Assembly: GCA_035272605.1 (NCBI GenBank)
Contig: DATEQM010000111.1
Span: forward strand, 1 to 23,625
DNA from: JOPF136 sp035272605
GTDB lineage: Bacteria > Acidobacteriota > Terriglobia > Acidiferrales > UBA7541
Length of the DNA: 23,625 nt
Reading direction: 5' to 3'
Position 1 is the first letter of the stretch. Each line of letters starts with the position of its first letter. Shown piece after piece: positions 1 through 8,300 of the stretch. The translations under genes were made by a program, and so were the position numbers. A model generated the notes under the pieces. The model saw nothing but the letters and a program-made list of their open reading frames with translations. It had not been told where the DNA came from and searched no databases.

Positions 1-384
1 CAGCTCGTCCACGTGTTTTGAGCTGGTGAACGCCGCGGGCTGCGGCAGGGCGGTACGAACGGCGTCGAGCGCGCGCGTGATGTTCGCGAAACTCGTCGCC
101 GTGATCCAGCTCGCATGCGTGATGCCGGTGTCGTCATGGACGAACACGCGCGCATTCCCCCAGCCGGTCAGTGTGCCGTTGGCGACGAGTTTGTCGAGCG
201 TCGGGCACGCGTCCTTGTAGAATTTCTCGATTTCGCCCCACTGCCCGCGCGGCACTCCCCAGAGCGCCACGTAGGTGTACACCCCCTGGTCCGCGACCTT
301 GGCTTGCGTCGGTTCGCCGCCGGCCGCCGCTAGCACCAGCGCCGCGCAGAGCAGCGCCATCCCCTGCAGAACTCGTTTCGCCAT
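1..384 (-). CDS. Secreted protein of unknown function (3' part cut off by the window edge)
   Basis: The minus-strand reading frame starts with ATG at 382-384 and stays open for 128 codons to the window edge, so the C-terminus is missing. A GAGGGAA stretch upstream can serve as ribosome binding site. The protein begins with a typical signal peptide: MAKR, then a hydrophobic Leu/Ala-rich core to about residue 21, then a small-residue cleavage region near residues 22-28. The protein is therefore probably exported. The mature part starts with a YTYVALWGVPRGQW stretch and is rich in aromatic residues, with a later THASWITATSFANI segment. I do not recognise a named domain. The overall look is of a small secreted alpha/beta protein, but that is only an impression. 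It lies downstream of the chemosensory cluster on the same strand, separated by 373 bp with a palindrome, so it is probably an independent transcription unit. Confidence 0.75.
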   Translation of the reverse strand, partial: MAKRVLQGMALLCAALVLAAAGGEPTQAKVADQGVYTYVALWGVPRGQWGEIEKFYKDACPTLDKLVANGTLTGWGNARVFVHDDTGITHASWITATSFANITRALDAVRTALPQPAAFTSSKHVDEL

Positions 385-757
385 GGTCTTGTTCCCTCGC
401 CGTCCCGATATTGGGCAGTCGCTTTCTTCTACCGCCAGTGGAGCGGTTTGTCCAGTGGATGCAGAATCTATGTTCGACCTAGTCTGTGAGTTGGCACGGC
501 GCCGACGAGCGGTAGTTAGGCGGACTACCCGACTTCTTCACCAGACCGATCGGGGTACTCACAATACTTCCCCAGGAATTGGCGAATTTTCCGATTGCTC
601 CCGGCGGCGATGGGCACACGCCGTAGGGGCACGACATGTCGTGCCCCTACCGCCGACGCGCTCGGCAATTCGCGGGAAGCTTATCCGGGCCCAGACCTGG
701 TGAGAAAATCGGGCTAGGGGACGGTGGGAAGGTTAAAAGTACGGGCGGAGGACCGTG
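385..757. other. Intergenic gap between the PilZ gene and the left-edge gene
   Basis: There is no convincing coding sequence in either direction over 373 bp. The only clear structure is the 28-bp palindrome at 623-650. A TGGCACG stretch at 492-498 resembles a sigma-54 -24 element, but no TTGC follows at the required distance. I see no strong sigma-70 promoter for the left-edge gene and no hairpin followed by a T-tract for the end of the chemosensory operon. Confidence 0.6.
623..650. repeat. Perfect 28-bp intergenic palindrome
   Basis: The half-site GTAGGGGCACGACA is followed immediately by its exact reverse complement, giving a 14-bp stem with essentially no loop in DNA. It lies 107 bp past the stop of the PilZ gene and 238 bp upstream of the left-edge gene. 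No T-tract follows on either strand, so it is not a classical intrinsic terminator. Palindromes of the GTAGGGGCACG type are, from memory, dispersed in several bacterial phyla, so a REP-like dispersed element is the likeliest explanation. A regulator binding site or transcript-end hairpin is also possible. Confidence 0.85.
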
Positions 758-1627
758 TTACTGCGAGCCCCCGTTTTCTTCGGCAGGCCGCAGGTAGGCG
801 GCGCCATGGCGGTGCAGCCCGGCCCTCGGCACTTCCTGCACGTAGACCACGCGCGCGGGCACGAAAATGTTTGCCGCGCCCTTGGTGTACGGCACGGCCA
901 CTTCCAGAATATCGTTCTCCTGGAACCGGCGCCGCGTGCGGAAGCACAGCCCGCCCCGGGACATGTTTTCGCACACCGCCAGCTCCAGGTCGCATCCCGC
1001 GGCGCGCACACACGCCGTGAGCCGCGTGCGGAAGCGCGGCGTGGCCTGCCGGTCGTGGATCTGCGCGGGCTGGCCGATGCGTTGGAAGCCGTTGGCGCTG
1101 GAAATGGGATTGGAGACGTCTTCATCGAGCGTCTGGACCCAGATCGTCGGCATCTCGCACGCCGCGCACGGGCGGGCGATGCCCCGCTGCGTGTTGAAAC
1201 AAAGCATGTCGCGGTCGTTCACGTACACCACCTCGCGGCGCCGGCAGAAGCAGCACTCCAGCAGCATGCAGGCCACGGCGTGCGGCGACGGGCCGCACCC
1301 GGGGAACTCGATGGCCCAGAAATCCTCTTCTCCCTCCAGCAGTTCCACGCTGTAACACCGCGAATGATCCGTTGACCCGACCAGCCCGAGCACGCGCGCG
1401 CGGGCCTCGAGCCAGCCGTCTTCACCGTGCTGCCGCCGCACGGTCAGCATCTGGCCCGGCACAATCCGCCCCGCTGCCGCGGGCAGCTCCACGAGCGCTC
1501 CTTCGCGATGGATTTCCACCGTGGAGCCGCTCTCGTGGAATTCGCGGCCGTCGGCGTCACTGCCCCGCGCCTCCAGGCGCACGCGGAGCCGCACGCGCTC
1601 TTTTCCCGTCATCAGTGTGGCCGGCAT
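758..1627 (-). CDS. PilZ-domain protein with a central paired-CxxC segment
   Basis: The product is 289 residues and probably a cytoplasmic c-di-GMP effector. The ATG at 1625-1627 is chosen because GGGGAGGGGC lies just upstream; the frame is open further upstream, but that stretch lies in the preceding gene. The C-terminal PilZ domain (about 193-285) has both known ligand motifs: RFRTR (198-202, RxxxR) and NMSRGG (221-226, N/DxSxxG). The N-terminal part (about 10-108) has a similar strand pattern (RVRLRV start, FWAIEFP end) and looks like a degenerate first PilZ domain without the binding motif. Between them, C125-C128 and C154-C157 form two CxxC pairs that could hold a metal, which is unusual for PilZ proteins. 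It is the last gene of the chemosensory cluster, 20 bp after the receiver gene, and so may be an output that joins the phospho-relay to c-di-GMP. The PilZ assignment is firm and the metal site is inferred. Confidence 0.85.
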   Translation of the reverse strand: MPATLMTGKERVRLRVRLEARGSDADGREFHESGSTVEIHREGALVELPAAAGRIVPGQMLTVRRQHGEDGWLEARARVLGLVGSTDHSRCYSVELLEGEEDFWAIEFPGCGPSPHAVACMLLECCFCRRREVVYVNDRDMLCFNTQRGIARPCAACEMPTIWVQTLDEDVSNPISSANGFQRIGQPAQIHDRQATPRFRTRLTACVRAAGCDLELAVCENMSRGGLCFRTRRRFQENDILEVAVPYTKGAANIFVPARVVYVQEVPRAGLHRHGAAYLRPAEENGGSQ

Positions 1628-1647
1628 CGTTGCCCCTCCCCGGTCCC

Positions 1648-2502
1648 TTACGCGCAGCCCTGGAGCGCGCGAATGTGCGCTTCGAGAGCCTGGCAGTACT
1701 GGCGTTCCGCCTCCAACTCCGATTGCAGTTTCTTCACCAGCAATTCCAGGCGCTGCATTTCCAGGCGTACCCGTTGCACGTCGGATGGCAACGCCACGCC
1801 TGCCGGCGCAGCAGGACGTGCGGCCGCGGGCGCGGCAGGAGCCGCAGCCGGGCGCGTTTGCGGGCCGGCGGGCGTTGCCGGAACAATCGGCTTCGCTGCG
1901 GCCGGCGGACGATGCATTTCCGCAGGGGGCGCCGCGGGAATTGCCGCGGGCGCGGCTTGCCGGGGAGCGGGGGGAGGAGCCGCGACTGCGGGCTTCGGCG
2001 GCGCCGGTGGACTGAACAATCCGCTCAGGCCGCTCAGTGCGCCAGGCGCGCTGCCCGCGGTGGGTTTGGATGCGGACTCGCCGGCGCCAGCTTCCTCCGG
2101 CGATTCTCCGCGCAGCAGTTTTTTCACGCGCGCCACCAGTTCCTGCGGCTGGAAAGGCTTGCGCAGCAATTCGTCGGCGTGCACCACCGTGGCTTTCTCC
2201 GCCACGGTGCGATTCACCACGCCGGACATGAGGATCACCGGCGTTTTTCCCAGCTCGGCGTGTCCTTTCACGTAGCTGCACAGCTCGTAGCCGTCGCGGT
2301 CGGGCATGATCACGTCGCTGATCACGGCGTCCGGCCGCTGCGCGCCGAACTGCTCAATGGCCGCCGTGACGCTGGGGCAGGTGACCACCTGGATGTTCTC
2401 CTTGCGGAAAGCAATCTTGATCACCTCGCGCATGGTAGCGCTGTCGTCAATGAAATAGACGGTCGGGGCCTGGACCGGTGTAACTGTGGGCGTTTCACTC
2501 AT
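1648..2502 (-). CDS. Response regulator: receiver domain, Pro/Ala-rich linker and C-terminal coiled coil
   Basis: The product is 284 residues. Residues 13-130 form a complete receiver with the acidic pair D19-D20, phospho-acceptor D63 in SDVIMP, S93 and the conserved lysine K115 in RKPF, so it should be phosphorylatable by CheA. Residues about 134-235 are a low-complexity Pro/Ala linker. The end (about 238-280) is a charged heptad-like helix (VQRVRLEMQRLELLVKKLQ and onward) predicted to be a coiled coil. There is no DNA-binding, GGDEF or other enzymatic output, so it would act through protein contact or oligomerisation. The ATG at 2500-2502 overlaps the stop of the upstream DUF4388 gene (ATGA), which indicates translational coupling. 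In this cluster it is the best candidate for the diffusible CheY-like output. Confidence 0.88.
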   Translation of the reverse strand: MSETPTVTPVQAPTVYFIDDSATMREVIKIAFRKENIQVVTCPSVTAAIEQFGAQRPDAVISDVIMPDRDGYELCSYVKGHAELGKTPVILMSGVVNRTVAEKATVVHADELLRKPFQPQELVARVKKLLRGESPEEAGAGESASKPTAGSAPGALSGLSGLFSPPAPPKPAVAAPPPAPRQAAPAAIPAAPPAEMHRPPAAAKPIVPATPAGPQTRPAAAPAAPAAARPAAPAGVALPSDVQRVRLEMQRLELLVKKLQSELEAERQYCQALEAHIRALQGCA

Positions 2503-3275
2503 GGAGTCTCCTGGCTCGCCTTGTCGCGCTCGGCCTCGTCGAACTCGCGCATGGCGTCGAGCATCAGGTCCGTCGCGGAGCGCAGCACGGTGCGATGCAG
2601 GGCTGCCGCGCCGTAAGCGAATTTGTACACGCCGGAGGCGGCCTGCTGGCACACTTTGAGAATGTGGATCACGGCTTCGTCGCCGAACAGCGTGTCGCAC
2701 TCCGCGTGGGTCATCTCTCCCCCGTCAAAAAAGATGATGCCGTCGGCTCCGGCCGCGTTGATGTGCAGCGCGCCGGTCTGGCGCGCCTGGCCCAGCATCT
2801 GCAGCACGCTGGTCAGATCATGGTGTTCGATTTTGCCGGAGAGGCTCGTCTCCGTCCCGGCCAGCATCTGCGTGGGCTGGAAGCCTTCCTGGCGGCTCTG
2901 CAGCAGGTTGCGCACGTGCGTCGCGATCTCGTCCGGCGGGCGCCGGCGGTCCACGCATTCGTCGCACCCGGCCCGGAAAGCCTCCATGAGCGCGGCGGAA
3001 TCGCCGGAGCTGATGGCGATCAGGGGAATCTGCGCGGTCTTCGGATCGGCGCGCAGCAGCGGCGCGATTTCGAATGCCCCCATCTCGCGCAGGTTGGTCG
3101 CGCACAGAATGGCTGACGGCATGTTCCATTCCAGCATGGTGAGCGCGTAGGCCGACTGGCTGGCCTGTACCACCTCGATGCCTTCCCGGCGCAGCGCCTC
3201 GCACAGGCGGCGGGAGAAGAGCACGTTGCTGTCAATCAACATGACGCGAAAGGGGACCGATGCGGTGGCGCTCAT
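2499..3275 (-). CDS. Degenerate receiver fused to a DUF4388 (PATAN) domain
   Basis: The product is 258 residues. Residues 9-125 have the receiver fold pattern (VMLIDSN first strand) but not the phosphorylation site. The usual Asp-Asp pair is Asp-Ser (D15-S16), the phospho-acceptor position falls on C58/A59 in ILCATNL, and the conserved lysine is R110. It is therefore a pseudo-receiver by sequence. Residues about 143-235 match DUF4388: the opening SLSGKIEHHDLTSVLQMLG, then TGALHI, then IIFFDGGEMTHAECDTLFGDEA. DUF4388 proteins are known in gliding and type IV pilus regulation in several phyla and are thought to mediate protein contacts. The ATG at 3273-3275 overlaps the preceding CheW-like stop by 4 bp, and its own stop overlaps the next receiver gene by 4 bp. 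It may dock to CheA or to the neighbouring receiver; this is inference. Confidence 0.85.
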   Translation of the reverse strand: MSATASVPFRVMLIDSNVLFSRRLCEALRREGIEVVQASQSAYALTMLEWNMPSAILCATNLREMGAFEIAPLLRADPKTAQIPLIAISSGDSAALMEAFRAGCDECVDRRRPPDEIATHVRNLLQSRQEGFQPTQMLAGTETSLSGKIEHHDLTSVLQMLGQARQTGALHINAAGADGIIFFDGGEMTHAECDTLFGDEAVIHILKVCQQAASGVYKFAYGAAALHRTVLRSATDLMLDAMREFDEAERDKASQETP

Positions 3276-3736
3276 ACAGGCCTCCCCGCCGGCCCTGCTG
3301 CCTGGGGTGCGGCCGCCGCGAGTTTTTCCAGATCCAGCAGGGGAATCTGCTCCCCGGCCAATTCCAGGTTGCCCGAGATGTAGTCCGGCTGCTGATCGCC
3401 GCGTGGGAATGCGATCACGCCGCTCAGTAGCTCGCAATCGCCCGTCACGGGAATGGCTTCAGGCTCTTCGACTGCTCCATAGCGCCGGCGCACAACCAAG
3501 TAGAAGCGGTGCATGCGCAATGCTCGCCCGGTGAGCAGGCTGGCGATGTCCCGCACCGGCACGACCCGTTTGCGGCGCACGATCACGCCTTCCACCAGCG
3601 GCGTGGTATGCGGAAATTTGTGCAACTGGCTCGCTCCGGTCAGTTCATCCACGCTCTCCGCGGGCACGGCAAACCGCTGCTCGCCCAGACGCAGGAGCAC
3701 GTACGCCGCCTCGACGGATTCGGTCAATGTGGTCAT
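3272..3736 (-). CDS. CheW-like adaptor (154 aa, divergent)
   Basis: The product is 154 residues, about the size of CheW. Residues 10-70 show the CheW start: YVLLRLGEQRFAVPAESVDE, an HKFPHTTPLVEGVIV stretch in place of the usual P-x-x-x-x-G-x-x-N-x-RG, and a VVPVRDIASLL strand. Residues about 115-140 give the closing strands, with IPLLDLEKL near the C-terminus. CheW domains couple receptors to CheA beneath the membrane. The N-x-RG signature is replaced by VIVRRK, so receptor specificity may differ from the canonical CheW at 10872-11399. Both ends overlap neighbouring genes by 4 bp (ATGA), placing it in a tightly coupled string after cheB. The family call is good; the partner is unknown. Confidence 0.8.
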   Translation of the reverse strand: MTTLTESVEAAYVLLRLGEQRFAVPAESVDELTGASQLHKFPHTTPLVEGVIVRRKRVVPVRDIASLLTGRALRMHRFYLVVRRRYGAVEEPEAIPVTGDCELLSGVIAFPRGDQQPDYISGNLELAGEQIPLLDLEKLAAAAPQAAGPAGRPV

Positions 3737-4251
3737 ACGGGAACCGCTCCAGCCAGGTGCCGCGCATCCAGCCGCTCCAGGTGCTCGCGGGTCAGCAAGC
3801 CTTGCGGGTTCAGCATGGGCACCACGCCATCCTCAAACAGCGCGAGACCCAGATACCAGCGCCGCTCTTCGCCCTGGAAGGCGCGCGGCAGCGCGTAGAT
3901 CGTCGAGAGCGCGTCCATTCGCTCGATCCGGTCCACCAGCAGAGCGCAGCGCACGCTGCGGAGCACGAGCACCAGCGAGGGCCGCGAACGCGGCAGGCCG
4001 AAGAAGGCTCCGACGCTCACCACATACTGCATCGTGCCGCCGCGTTCCAGGGTGTGCCGCACCCAGGGAAAATCGGCCTGTTCCAACACCGCGGCTTCGC
4101 CCGCCAGGCTGTCCGTGCTGCGGATCTCGTGCACCGCCCCTGCGGGAATCGCCAATTGCGTTCCGGCGACTACGAACACGAGGACCGGCTCCTGCCGTGG
4201 TCCCGCGACGGCGGGAGCGGATTTCGCCCTGGCCTGCGGAGCGCCGCTCAT
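3733..4251 (-). CDS. CheW-like adaptor (172 aa, divergent)
   Basis: The product is 172 residues. After a 20-residue Ala/Pro-rich start, residues 22-165 follow the CheW strand order: VLVFVVAGTQLAIPAGAVHE, a central SLVLVLRSVRCALLVDRIE segment typical of the second CheW lobe, and a last GVVPMLNPQGLLTREHL segment like the end of CheW domains. The middle part is atypical (VRHTLERGGTMQYVVSVGAFFG) and lacks a recognisable N-x-RG loop. It starts within the cheB stop (ATGA at 4248-4251) and ends within the next CheW-like start. With the other two CheW proteins it gives three adaptors for one CheA and one receptor in this cluster. It could bring additional receptors encoded elsewhere or fill distinct array positions. 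Confidence 0.75.
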   Translation of the reverse strand: MSGAPQARAKSAPAVAGPRQEPVLVFVVAGTQLAIPAGAVHEIRSTDSLAGEAAVLEQADFPWVRHTLERGGTMQYVVSVGAFFGLPRSRPSLVLVLRSVRCALLVDRIERMDALSTIYALPRAFQGEERRWYLGLALFEDGVVPMLNPQGLLTREHLERLDARHLAGAVPV

Positions 4252-5369
4252 ACTTTCACCCTCCGCGGCGGCCCCAGCACTTCGAGCACGCGCCGCTCGA
4301 TCCCCGCGCAGATCTCATCCGCCGGCAGAACTCTGTCCACGGCGCCGGCCTTGATGGCTTCCGCGGGCATGCCGAAGATCGTGGAAGTCGCTTCGTCCTG
4401 CGCGATCACGAATCCGCCGCAGCGCTTGATTGCGCGCGCGCCCTGCGCGGCGTCGCCGCCCATGCCCGTCAGCACCACGCCCATCGCCATCGGTCCGGCG
4501 AACACCGCCGCCGTTTCCATGGTGACGTCGGCACAGGGGCGGTAGCCGGAAATCCGCGGGCCGTCATCGAGCTGCATGCGTCCCAGCGGCGAGATGCGCA
4601 GGTGGTGCGAGCCGGGGCACACATAAATCGTGGCCGGTTCGATGGCTTCCTGGTGCGCCGCCTCTTTCACCTTCATTCCGGCGCGTTCGGCCAGTTGCTG
4701 CCCGTATTGCGCGGTGAAAGCCGCAGGCATGTGCTGCACGAGCAGGATGGCCGCGGGAAAACCTTTCGGGAGCCGCGGCAGAATCTGCATCACCGTGGCC
4801 GGCCCGCCCGTGGACGCCGCCACCACAATCACCGGGAACCGGTCCGAGGCCTGGAGCGCCGGGAGAAAGGAAATTTGCGGCGCCGGGTGGATCACTGTTT
4901 TTCCCGTTCCCGCAGGGTCCATCGAAACTTTGGTCCGCGAGGCCGTGCGCACCACGCGCACCTTGGAGGCCATGCGGATTTTCTTCAGCAAATCCTCGCG
5001 CACCGTGCCCATGTCCAGGTCCACCGCGGCGCTGGGCTTCGCCACGAAGTCCACGGCGCCCAGCTCCAGCGCGCGCAGCGTTCCGTTGGCGCCCTGCCGC
5101 GTTTCCGAGCTGACCACCACGATCGGCCGCGGATTCCGCGTCATGATGTGTTCAGTGGCTTCCAGCCCGTCCATCACCGGCATGTTGATGTCCATGGTGA
5201 TGACGTCCGGGTGCAGCGATTCCGCCTGGCTCACCGCTTCCCGGCCGTCCGAGGCCACTCCCACCACGGTCATCTGCGGGTCGGTCCCGATGATGTTTCC
5301 CAGCACGCGGCGCATGAACGCCGAATCGTCCACCACCAGCACCCGGATTTGTGCGCCATTTCCGCTCAT
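4248..5369 (-). CDS. cheB: CheB: receptor glutamate methylesterase/deamidase with receiver
   Basis: The product is 373 residues, standard CheB length. It hydrolyses methyl-glutamate esters on chemoreceptors and resets adaptation when phosphorylated by CheA. The N-terminal receiver (about 8-125) has D14-D15, phospho-acceptor D60 in TMDINMP, S87/S88 and K111. A linker of about 50 residues follows. The methylesterase domain (about 178-365) carries the catalytic triad: S186 in AASTGG, H213 in VQHM and D306 in TGMGGD. The ATG at 5367-5369 lies 6 bp after the cheA stop and has no clear Shine-Dalgarno sequence (only GACGAAA), so expression probably depends on coupling from cheA. It pairs with cheR and the receptor gene in the same cluster. 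Confidence 0.95.
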   Translation of the reverse strand: MSGNGAQIRVLVVDDSAFMRRVLGNIIGTDPQMTVVGVASDGREAVSQAESLHPDVITMDINMPVMDGLEATEHIMTRNPRPIVVVSSETRQGANGTLRALELGAVDFVAKPSAAVDLDMGTVREDLLKKIRMASKVRVVRTASRTKVSMDPAGTGKTVIHPAPQISFLPALQASDRFPVIVVAASTGGPATVMQILPRLPKGFPAAILLVQHMPAAFTAQYGQQLAERAGMKVKEAAHQEAIEPATIYVCPGSHHLRISPLGRMQLDDGPRISGYRPCADVTMETAAVFAGPMAMGVVLTGMGGDAAQGARAIKRCGGFVIAQDEATSTIFGMPAEAIKAGAVDRVLPADEICAGIERRVLEVLGPPRRVKV

Positions 5370-5375
5370 TTTCGT

Positions 5376-8300
5376 CTATCGCACCGATAGCAGCCGGGAC
5401 GCCCGGCTATCCGTCGCCGACACGCCGATCAGCTCCGCCACGGCGGACAGGAGCTGCTCCTCCTGCACGGGCTTCGTCAGGAAGGCTGCCGCGCCTTCTT
5501 TGAGCGCGCGTTCCTTGTGTTTCGCTCCGGCGCGCGACGTCAGCACCATCACGGGGATGCGCCGCGTTGCCGGGTCCTGCCGCAGATGCGCCATCAACTC
5601 GTAGCCGTTCATGCGCGGCATCTCGATATCGGTCAGCACCAGGTGGCATCCGCTTTGCGCGGCCACTTCGGCGGCTTCCAGGCCGTCGGAAGCGAGCTTC
5701 ACGCGGTAGCCGGCCTTTTCGAGCATGCGGCCCACGAATTTGCGCACGCTGATGGAGTCGTCCGTCACCAGCACCACCTTGTCGTCGCGGATCGCGTCGG
5801 TCGCTTCGCCGGGAATGGCGCCCGCGGCCACCGCCGCGGCGCCCGGCGCGAACACGCGTGCGATCCCCGCCGCCGCCGGGCCCAGCGCGCGGCGCTCCGG
5901 CGTTGCCGCTTCCACCAGGCGGTTCAGGTCAATCAGCAGGATCAGGCTGCCGTCCGGCGCAATCGTGGCTCCCGGAAAGAGCTTTGCGCGCCGCAGATAG
6001 GCGCCCAGGCTTTTGATCACGATTTCGTCTTTGCCCATCACCTCTTCCACCACGATGCCAATTTGCCGGTTGGCCACGCGCACCAGCACCAGCCGGAAAT
6101 AGCCGTTCGCGGCTTCCAGCGGCGGCAGCTCTAACTGGCGGTCCAGGCGAACGATCTCCGTGATCAAATCGCGCACGCGCGCGTACAGCTTTCCGCCCAC
6201 TTCTTCGATCTCCTCCGGCTTGATCCGCCGGATTTCCTCGACCATGGAGAGCGGAAAGGCGAAAACGGAGGTCGAGCAGCGCACGAACAGCGCCTGGGAG
6301 ATGATCAGCGTCAGCGGGACCTTCAATACAAAGAAAGTGCCGGCGCCCAGTTCCGAGCGCACTTCGATTTCGCCGTTCAGCGCGGCCACGTTGGCGCGCA
6401 CCACGTCCAGCCCCACGCCGCGTCCCGCCAGTTCCGTCTGGCTCGTCGCCGTGGAAAAGCCCGGATGGAACAGAATGTCGCGCAGGTCGCGTTCCGTCAG
6501 TTTGTGGGCCACTTCCGGCGACACCAGGCTGGCCTCGATGGCGTGCTCGCGCACTCGCTCGTAGTCAATGCCCCGCCCGTCGTCCTCGACTTCGATAAAG
6601 ATGTGATTGCCGCGGTGGTAGGCGCGCAGGGTCACCCGCCCGCGTTCCGATTTTCCCGCCGCCTGCCGCTCCGCCCCGTCTTCGATCCCGTGGGCCACCG
6701 CGTTGCGTACCAGGTGCACCAGCGGGTCGTCGAGCAACTGGATGATGTTGTTGTCCAGCTCCGTCGCTTCGCCTTCCAGGTCGAAGTCCACTAGCCGCCC
6801 GGTTTCCTTTCCCGCTTCGCGCACCGTGCGCGAGAGCCGCGTGTACAGGTTTCCGATGGGCACCATGCGCGCCTGCGTGATTTCGTCCTGCAGGTGGTGC
6901 GCCAGTTTGGTGAACTCGCCGATGTCCCCCTCCACGCGCCCCAGGAAGCCGTCGAGCTGCGTGAGCACTTCGTTTACGTCCGCGGAGATTTCCGTGAGCG
7001 ACCGCGAAAGGATGTTGAAATCGTCGTAGCGGTCCATCTCCAGCTCGCTGAATTCCTCCGGCCCGCCCAGCGGGTGGCCGCGATGCGTCCCTCCCGCGCC
7101 GTGGCCGTTGCCGCTTTTCCCGTTGGCTCCGTTTCCTGGGCCGCTCCCGTTGCCATAGCCCGCAGGTCCCGCCTGTCCTCGCCGCAGGAGCTGGAATTCG
7201 TGCTTTTCCTGGAAGTCGTCAATCTTTCCCACCAGGCGCGACTTCGAGAAATTCAGCACTTCCACCAGTTTTTCGAGTTCGGCCATGCGGCCGACCATCC
7301 GCGTGCGGTTGATCACCAGTTCGCCCACCGCGTTCATCATGCGGTCCAGGCGGTCCAGCGCGATGCGCACGGATTTTCCGCCCGCCACGGCTGCGGCGGC
7401 GCGACGCCGCTGCCCGGACGCCCGCGGAGGCAGGAGTTCGCCCACGGGCTTTGCCGTGGTCTCCGCCGGCGCGGCTTCGTGGAGCGCGGGGCCGGCTTCG
7501 GCTTCGCGCGGGGCGTACGGCGTCAGCCGCTCGACGATGGCCTGCAGTCCTGCCGCAGCCGCCTGCTCGTCTGCCCATTGCCGGTGGATGGTCTTCTTCA
7601 GCACATCCACGGATTCCAGGCACAGATCCACGACTTCGGGAGTGGCCCGCAGGCTTCCGTCGCGAATCCGTCCCACCAGATCCTCCATGCGATGCGCCAC
7701 CGCGGAGACGCGCCGCAGGCCCACCTGCGCCGCCGAGCCTTTCACCGTGTGCATCGCGCGGAACAACCGGTGCACGTCGTCCTGGGTCGCGCCCGATTCG
7801 ATCGCCAGCAGGCATTCCGTCACCGCCTGCAGATGTTCGTCGGCCTCGGGCACAAAGAATTCCAGCACCTCGGCGGGAACATCCTCGTCTTCGGGCAGAA
7901 TTTCTCCGGCATCCCCGGAAGCGGCGGGCGCGGGCGCGTCATCCGCGGCGCCGTCTGTTTCCTCCGTCACCGCCGTGGATCGCAGCAACGCTTCCTGCGC
8001 GGCAGGCTGCGCGAACGCAAACGAATAGCGTCGCTTGAATGTCTCTACGTCCTCGGCCGTCTCCGTGCCGTCGGAGTCGATCTGGATCAGGTCCCCTTCG
8101 AGCAGTGTGATCGCGTCCGCCAGGAATTCGACGAGCGGCCCGTGGGATTCCGGCGGGAGTTCCGCGTGCAGCGCGTACTGGAACACGTGCGCCATCCGCC
8201 CGGCGATTTCGCTGAACAGCGCGAAGCCCTGCCCGGCTGCCTCCGTGCCCAGCCAGTGCGCTGCCTGGAAAAGCTGCTCGATCTCATCCCGCCGCGGCGC

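Noticed and set aside
492..498. Half of a sigma-54 site (TGGCACG) in the left gap
   Set aside because: The -12 TTGC element is missing at the required distance on that strand, so it is probably chance.
1628..2281. N-terminal extension of the PilZ frame through the receiver gene
   Set aside because: The frame is open, but the extension is low-complexity and lies over the receiver gene. A strong GGGGAGGGG site just before 1627 fixes the start.
1372..2616. Long plus-strand open frame (414 codons) opposite the receiver and PilZ genes
   Set aside because: The encoded protein is Arg/His/Ala-rich without domains, and the minus strand encodes recognisable receiver and PilZ proteins over the same bases. 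It is a high-GC antisense shadow.
3513..5390. Plus-strand open frame of 625 codons opposite cheB and the CheW-like genes
   Set aside because: Low-complexity Arg/His-rich translation opposite a cheB with an intact catalytic triad; not a real gene.
7062..7166. Gly/Asn/His-coding stretch in cheA considered as a frameshift or assembly error
   Set aside because: The frame continues without interruption into well-conserved kinase sequence on both sides, so it is better read as a low-complexity insert.
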